Origin: Pluralibacter gergoviae ATCC 33028 = NBRC 105706
Lineage (GTDB): Bacteria > Pseudomonadota > Gammaproteobacteria > Enterobacterales > Enterobacteriaceae
Assembly (NCBI RefSeq): GCF_001598855.1
Contig: NZ_BCZS01000029.1
Span: forward strand, 1 to 49,989
Direction: 5' to 3'
DNA: 49,989 bases
A program made the translations under genes and the position numbers. Below, one piece after another: positions 47,143 to 49,989 of this stretch. Each line of letters starts with the position of its first letter. The first letter of the stretch is position 1. The notes beneath the pieces were generated by a model. The model did no database searches. It saw nothing but the letters and a program-made list of their open reading frames with translations, and was not told where the DNA came from.

Positions 47143-47832
47143 CCGCGAAATTTCGATATGCGGCAGCAGGCGGGCGTCATCGGCCTGCATTAAGTCGGCC
47201 CCATAGGGGTTGATCCAGCAGGCCTGTACGCCACAGCGGATGGCGCCCGCCACATCGGTGGTCAGGTCGTCGCCGACGTGCAGGATCTCACCCAGCGGCA
47301 GATTCAGGCGCTCTGCGGCAAGGTGATACATATCGTGAAACGGCTTGGCGCGGCCGTCGGGGCCGGCGCGCAGCACGAAGCTGAAGTAGCCGTCGAGGCC
47401 GCACAGCGCCGGCTGCGCGTTGCCGTTGGTGATCGCCACCAGCGGCCACTTTTTGGCAAGCGCGGCCAGCGTGTCGTGGGTCTCCTGCGGCACGTCGATG
47501 GCGCTGCGCCATTTGGCGAAGTGCTCCATCGCCGCATCGGCCCCGGCCCGCGCCTCATCGGCGGAGAGACCGGCGTTGAGCATCCCCAGCTCCAGCGCCC
47601 GGCGGCGCCATTCGGTGACATCGTGATAAATGTCCGGCTCCGCCTGGCGCAGCGCCTGGCGAAGCTGCTGGAAATCGCTGCTCTCAAGGGCGCTCAGCGC
47701 CGGGTGGTAGCCGCGGATAAAGGCCAGCGACTCCTGCTCGGTGCGGCGGATCACCGGCCGGTTATCATAAAGGGTGTCGTCAAGGTCGAAGGTCAGTGCA
47801 GAGATGTGGCCGAGTGGACGATAGAAACGCAT
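47116..47832 (-). CDS. yigB: YigB, HAD phosphatase (riboflavin pathway/FMN)
   Basis: The 238-residue HAD hydrolase has motif [11 protein letters not shown], motif [11 protein letters not shown] and motif [16 protein letters not shown]. coli YigB dephosphorylates 5-amino-6-(5-phosphoribitylamino)uracil and FMN. Its ATG shares one base with the xerC stop (TAATG). Its last codons contain the uvrD promoter. Confidence 0.95.
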   Translation of the reverse strand: MRFYRPLGHISALTFDLDDTLYDNRPVIRRTEQESLAFIRGYHPALSALESSDFQQLRQALRQAEPDIYHDVTEWRRRALELGMLNAGLSADEARAGADAAMEHFAKWRSAIDVPQETHDTLAALAKKWPLVAITNGNAQPALCGLDGYFSFVLRAGPDGRAKPFHDMYHLAAERLNLPLGEILHVGDDLTTDVAGAIRCGVQACWINPYGADLMQADDARLLPHIEISRLASLTALI

Positions 47833-48734
47833 TATTTCCCCCGTTTAGCCCGCGGATGCGCTGCGTCGTACACCGAGGCGAGATGTTGAAAGTCGAGATG
47901 GGTATAGATTTGGGTGGTGGAGAGGTTGGCGTGGCCCAGCAGCTCCTGCACGCCGCGCAGATCGCCGCTCGACTCCAGCATGTGGGTGGCAAACGAGTGG
48001 CGCAGCTTGTGGGGATGGACGTGGCTGTTGAGGCCCTGCTTGATGCCCCATTCAGCGAAGCGCTTTTGCACGTTGCGCGCCGAAATGCGCTTGCCGAGCT
48101 TCGACAGAAACAGGGCGTCCTCTTCGGCGCCGAACAGGCCGCGCAGATCGAGCCAGTGCTCCAGCCACGCAACGGCGCTGCGGCCCACGGGCAGGCGGCG
48201 CTCTTTGCTGCCTTTGCCCATCACCCACACTTCGCCGGACTCCAGGTCGAGATGCTTAATATCGAGGTTCACCAGCTCGGACAGACGCAGACCGGCGCCG
48301 TACATCACTTCGAGCATTGCCCGGTCGCGCACCGCCAGCGGATCGTTAAGATCGATATCCAGCAGGCGGTTAACGTCATCGACATCGATATTTTTCGGCA
48401 GGTGGCGCGGCGCTTTTGGCGCGGAGACCGCCTTTGCCGGATTGGCCTGCAGTTCGCCCTGGCCCACCAGCCAGTCGAAAAAGCTGCGCAGGGCCGAAAG
48501 GCGCAGCGCCAGGCTTGCCGGGCCGAGCCCTTTGCGGCGGCTGCGCACGGCAAAGCCGCGCACGACGGCGGCATCGCACTGCTGCCAGCGCTGAATTTTC
48601 GCCTCGTCGGCAAGCGTGATGATGGCCTCAAGCTGGCGCCGGTAGTTGAGCAGCGTTATCGGGCTGAGCTGGCGCTCAACGCTCAGATAGCGCAGAAACC
48701 GTTCGGTGTCGCCGGCCAGCGGTGAGGGGGTCAT
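47832..48734 (-). CDS. xerC: XerC, site-specific tyrosine recombinase
   Basis: The 300-residue recombinase (E. coli 298) works with XerD at dif to resolve chromosome dimers under FtsK control, and on plasmid cer-type sites. The catalytic set is visible: Arg in [10 protein letters not shown], Lys in [10 protein letters not shown], His and Arg in [10 protein letters not shown], His in LLGHANLS and the nucleophile Tyr in QIYTHL. The SAM-like DNA-binding domain occupies about residues 1-95. It overlaps yigA by four bases. Confidence 0.97.
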   Translation of the reverse strand: MTPSPLAGDTERFLRYLSVERQLSPITLLNYRRQLEAIITLADEAKIQRWQQCDAAVVRGFAVRSRRKGLGPASLALRLSALRSFFDWLVGQGELQANPAKAVSAPKAPRHLPKNIDVDDVNRLLDIDLNDPLAVRDRAMLEVMYGAGLRLSELVNLDIKHLDLESGEVWVMGKGSKERRLPVGRSAVAWLEHWLDLRGLFGAEEDALFLSKLGKRISARNVQKRFAEWGIKQGLNSHVHPHKLRHSFATHMLESSGDLRGVQELLGHANLSTTQIYTHLDFQHLASVYDAAHPRAKRGK

Positions 48735-49438
48735 GCGCGCGCTATCCAGCGCTCCAGCAAACCGGGGAGCAGCAGGGAGATCTCCTCCAGCAGGTGCGTC
48801 CCCTGGCCGGGCTGATAGTGATGTGCATCGCGGCTGCTGAACAGCACCACCCCGAGATCGCCGTCGCTGCCGAGCATCGACATCGCCACCGAGCCGATGG
48901 CTTTTGCCTCCGGCATCACCACCAGCAGCTCGGGGCCGTTCAGGGAGCCGAGATAGTGGCGCTTCTGGCCGAGGCGCTGAATGCGAATGGGCTCAAACGC
49001 CTGCCTTGCGAGGGCGAGCTGAGTGAATTTCGACGGTGCGCCAATGCGCCAGCGGTCGGCAAACAGCCGCACCGTGGCGCCCGCCAGGCCTAAATCCCGC
49101 GCCCAGCGGTGGAAGCGGTTGAGCAGATCGTCAAGGCTTTCCGCCGCCGCCAGCCGGGTCTGCAGCTGCAGCAGCCGGTAGAACAGCGCTTCGTTGGCGC
49201 TCGCCTGCTCCATTAGCAGAGAGATGTTCTCTTCGAGAACATTGATGTGGTTTCTGGCCCGCGCCATGTGCCACTCAACCAGCGACACGGTGCCGCGCAC
49301 CGGATGCGGAACGCGCATCTGCTCGACGGCAGCGGCGTTGCGGATGAAGAATTCAGGATGTTGCAGCAGGTAGTCCACCACCGCGCGGTCGTCCAGCGCG
49401 GCGCTCTGCTCCTGCAGCTCTTCCCCTGTCTGTTTCAT
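48731..49438 (-). CDS. yigA: YigA, DUF484 (GAF-like) protein
   Basis: The 235-residue protein belongs to the DUF484 family, with a short coiled-coil region near residues 75-100 and a C-terminal GAF-like domain ([22 protein letters not shown]). Its function is unknown, although the dapF-yigA-xerC-yigB order is widely conserved. Start and stop overlap dapF and xerC by four bases each, so the cluster is translationally coupled. Confidence 0.92.
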   Translation of the reverse strand: MKQTGEELQEQSAALDDRAVVDYLLQHPEFFIRNAAAVEQMRVPHPVRGTVSLVEWHMARARNHINVLEENISLLMEQASANEALFYRLLQLQTRLAAAESLDDLLNRFHRWARDLGLAGATVRLFADRWRIGAPSKFTQLALARQAFEPIRIQRLGQKRHYLGSLNGPELLVVMPEAKAIGSVAMSMLGSDGDLGVVLFSSRDAHHYQPGQGTHLLEEISLLLPGLLERWIARA

Positions 49439-49989
49439 AAGTGAATAAATCCGTCGTAGACGTGTGCCGCCGGGCCGGTCATAAACAGCGGCTGGCCCGG
49501 ACCTTTCCAGGCGATATCCAGCCGACCGCCCGGTAACTCCACGCGTACCTCTTCGCCGAGCAGCCCCTGCTGGATGCCGATCGCCACCGCCGCGCAGGCA
49601 CCGCTGCCGCAGGCCTGGGTCTCCCCGGCGCCGCGCTCGTACACCCGCAGGCGGATATGATCCTGCTTCACCACCTGCATAAAGCCGATATTGGCGCGCT
49701 CCGGAAAGCGTTCGTGGCTCTCCAGCACCGGGCCTAATGTTTCCACCGCGGCGGTTGCCACGTCATCCACCTGGATGACGCAGTGCGGGTTGCCCATCGA
49801 GACGACGCCGCACAATACTGTCTGCTCCGCGGCGCGCATAATATAGGTCTTTTCCGCTTTGTTGGCGCGAAACGGCACCCGGGACGGTTCAAAATTGGGT
49901 TCGCCCATATTTACGCGCACCAGATCGTTGTCGGTCACGCTCAGCACCATGCGCCCGTTGGCGGTACTGACCCGGATATCCCGCTTGTT
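49435..49989 (-). CDS. dapF: DapF, diaminopimelate epimerase (C-terminal 184 residues)
   Basis: The frame runs off the right edge, so the first roughly 90 residues of a 274-residue enzyme, including the first catalytic cysteine, lie outside. The visible part starts at [14 protein letters not shown] and contains the second active-site cysteine in [15 protein letters not shown]. DapF interconverts LL- and meso-diaminopimelate for lysine and peptidoglycan. An internal ATG at 49950 is not the true start. Confidence 0.97.
   Translation of the reverse strand, partial: NKRDIRVSTANGRMVLSVTDNDLVRVNMGEPNFEPSRVPFRANKAEKTYIMRAAEQTVLCGVVSMGNPHCVIQVDDVATAAVETLGPVLESHERFPERANIGFMQVVKQDHIRLRVYERGAGETQACGSGACAAVAIGIQQGLLGEEVRVELPGGRLDIAWKGPGQPLFMTGPAAHVYDGFIHL

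Overview
This window is a chromosomal segment of a GC-rich member of the Enterobacteriaceae. The backbone gene order (hemG-trkH-yigZ-pepQ-fadBA, fre-ubiD, rfaH, tatDCBA-ubiBJE-rmuC, udp-dlhH, metE/metR-yigM, yigL-pldB, rhtB/rhtC-recQ-pldA, yigI-rarD-corA, uvrD-yigB-xerC-yigA-dapF) is that of the 86-minute region of E. coli. The proteins align to their E. coli counterparts as I remember them, mostly with the same length. Base composition and the accessory genes suggest the Klebsiella/Enterobacter/Kosakonia side of the family; I cannot name a genus from the sequence alone. The left edge holds a ribosomal RNA P1 promoter firing out of the window, so an rRNA operon (rrnA position) starts just beyond base 1.

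Layout. 1-7910: rrn promoter, haem, potassium and peptide housekeeping genes, then FadR-controlled fadBA, an ERIC repeat and a terminator. 7920-15896: an accessory operon absent from this position in E. coli K-12. It has a divergent LysR regulator, then a ureohydrolase, a xylose-isomerase-type TIM barrel, a 2-oxoglutarate/Fe(II) oxygenase, an amino-acid-type ABC importer (binding protein plus a permease-ATPase fusion), a class II aldolase and a D-2-hydroxyacid dehydrogenase. Together they look like an uptake and breakdown route for a guanidino compound that I cannot match to a characterised pathway; this is the best candidate for an undescribed system. 15918-25764: flavin reductase, ubiquinone synthesis, RfaH, Tat export and RmuC. 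25835-26581: an mqsRA toxin-antitoxin pair with its palindromic operators, inserted between rmuC and udp. 26673-28498: udp (dual CRP sites) and dlhH. 28541-30640: an exported GH3 glycosidase whose leader carries a BglG-type antiterminator (RAT) overlapping a terminator. 30713-34945: metE/metR with an ERIC-like repeat in the metE leader, and yigM overlapping metR tail to tail. 35126-35899: a solitary EAL phosphodiesterase gene. 35890-49989: phospholipid, efflux, repair, magnesium (corA with its corL leader peptide), SOS (uvrD with a LexA box) and XerC/dapF genes; dapF is cut by the right edge.

The window is dense. Converging genes often overlap or abut with no terminator between them (rfaH/tatD, metR/yigM, EAL/yigL, rhtB/rhtC). 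Several operons are translationally coupled through TGATG, TAATG or ATGA junctions. I found no tRNA genes, CRISPR arrays, transposases or phage genes.
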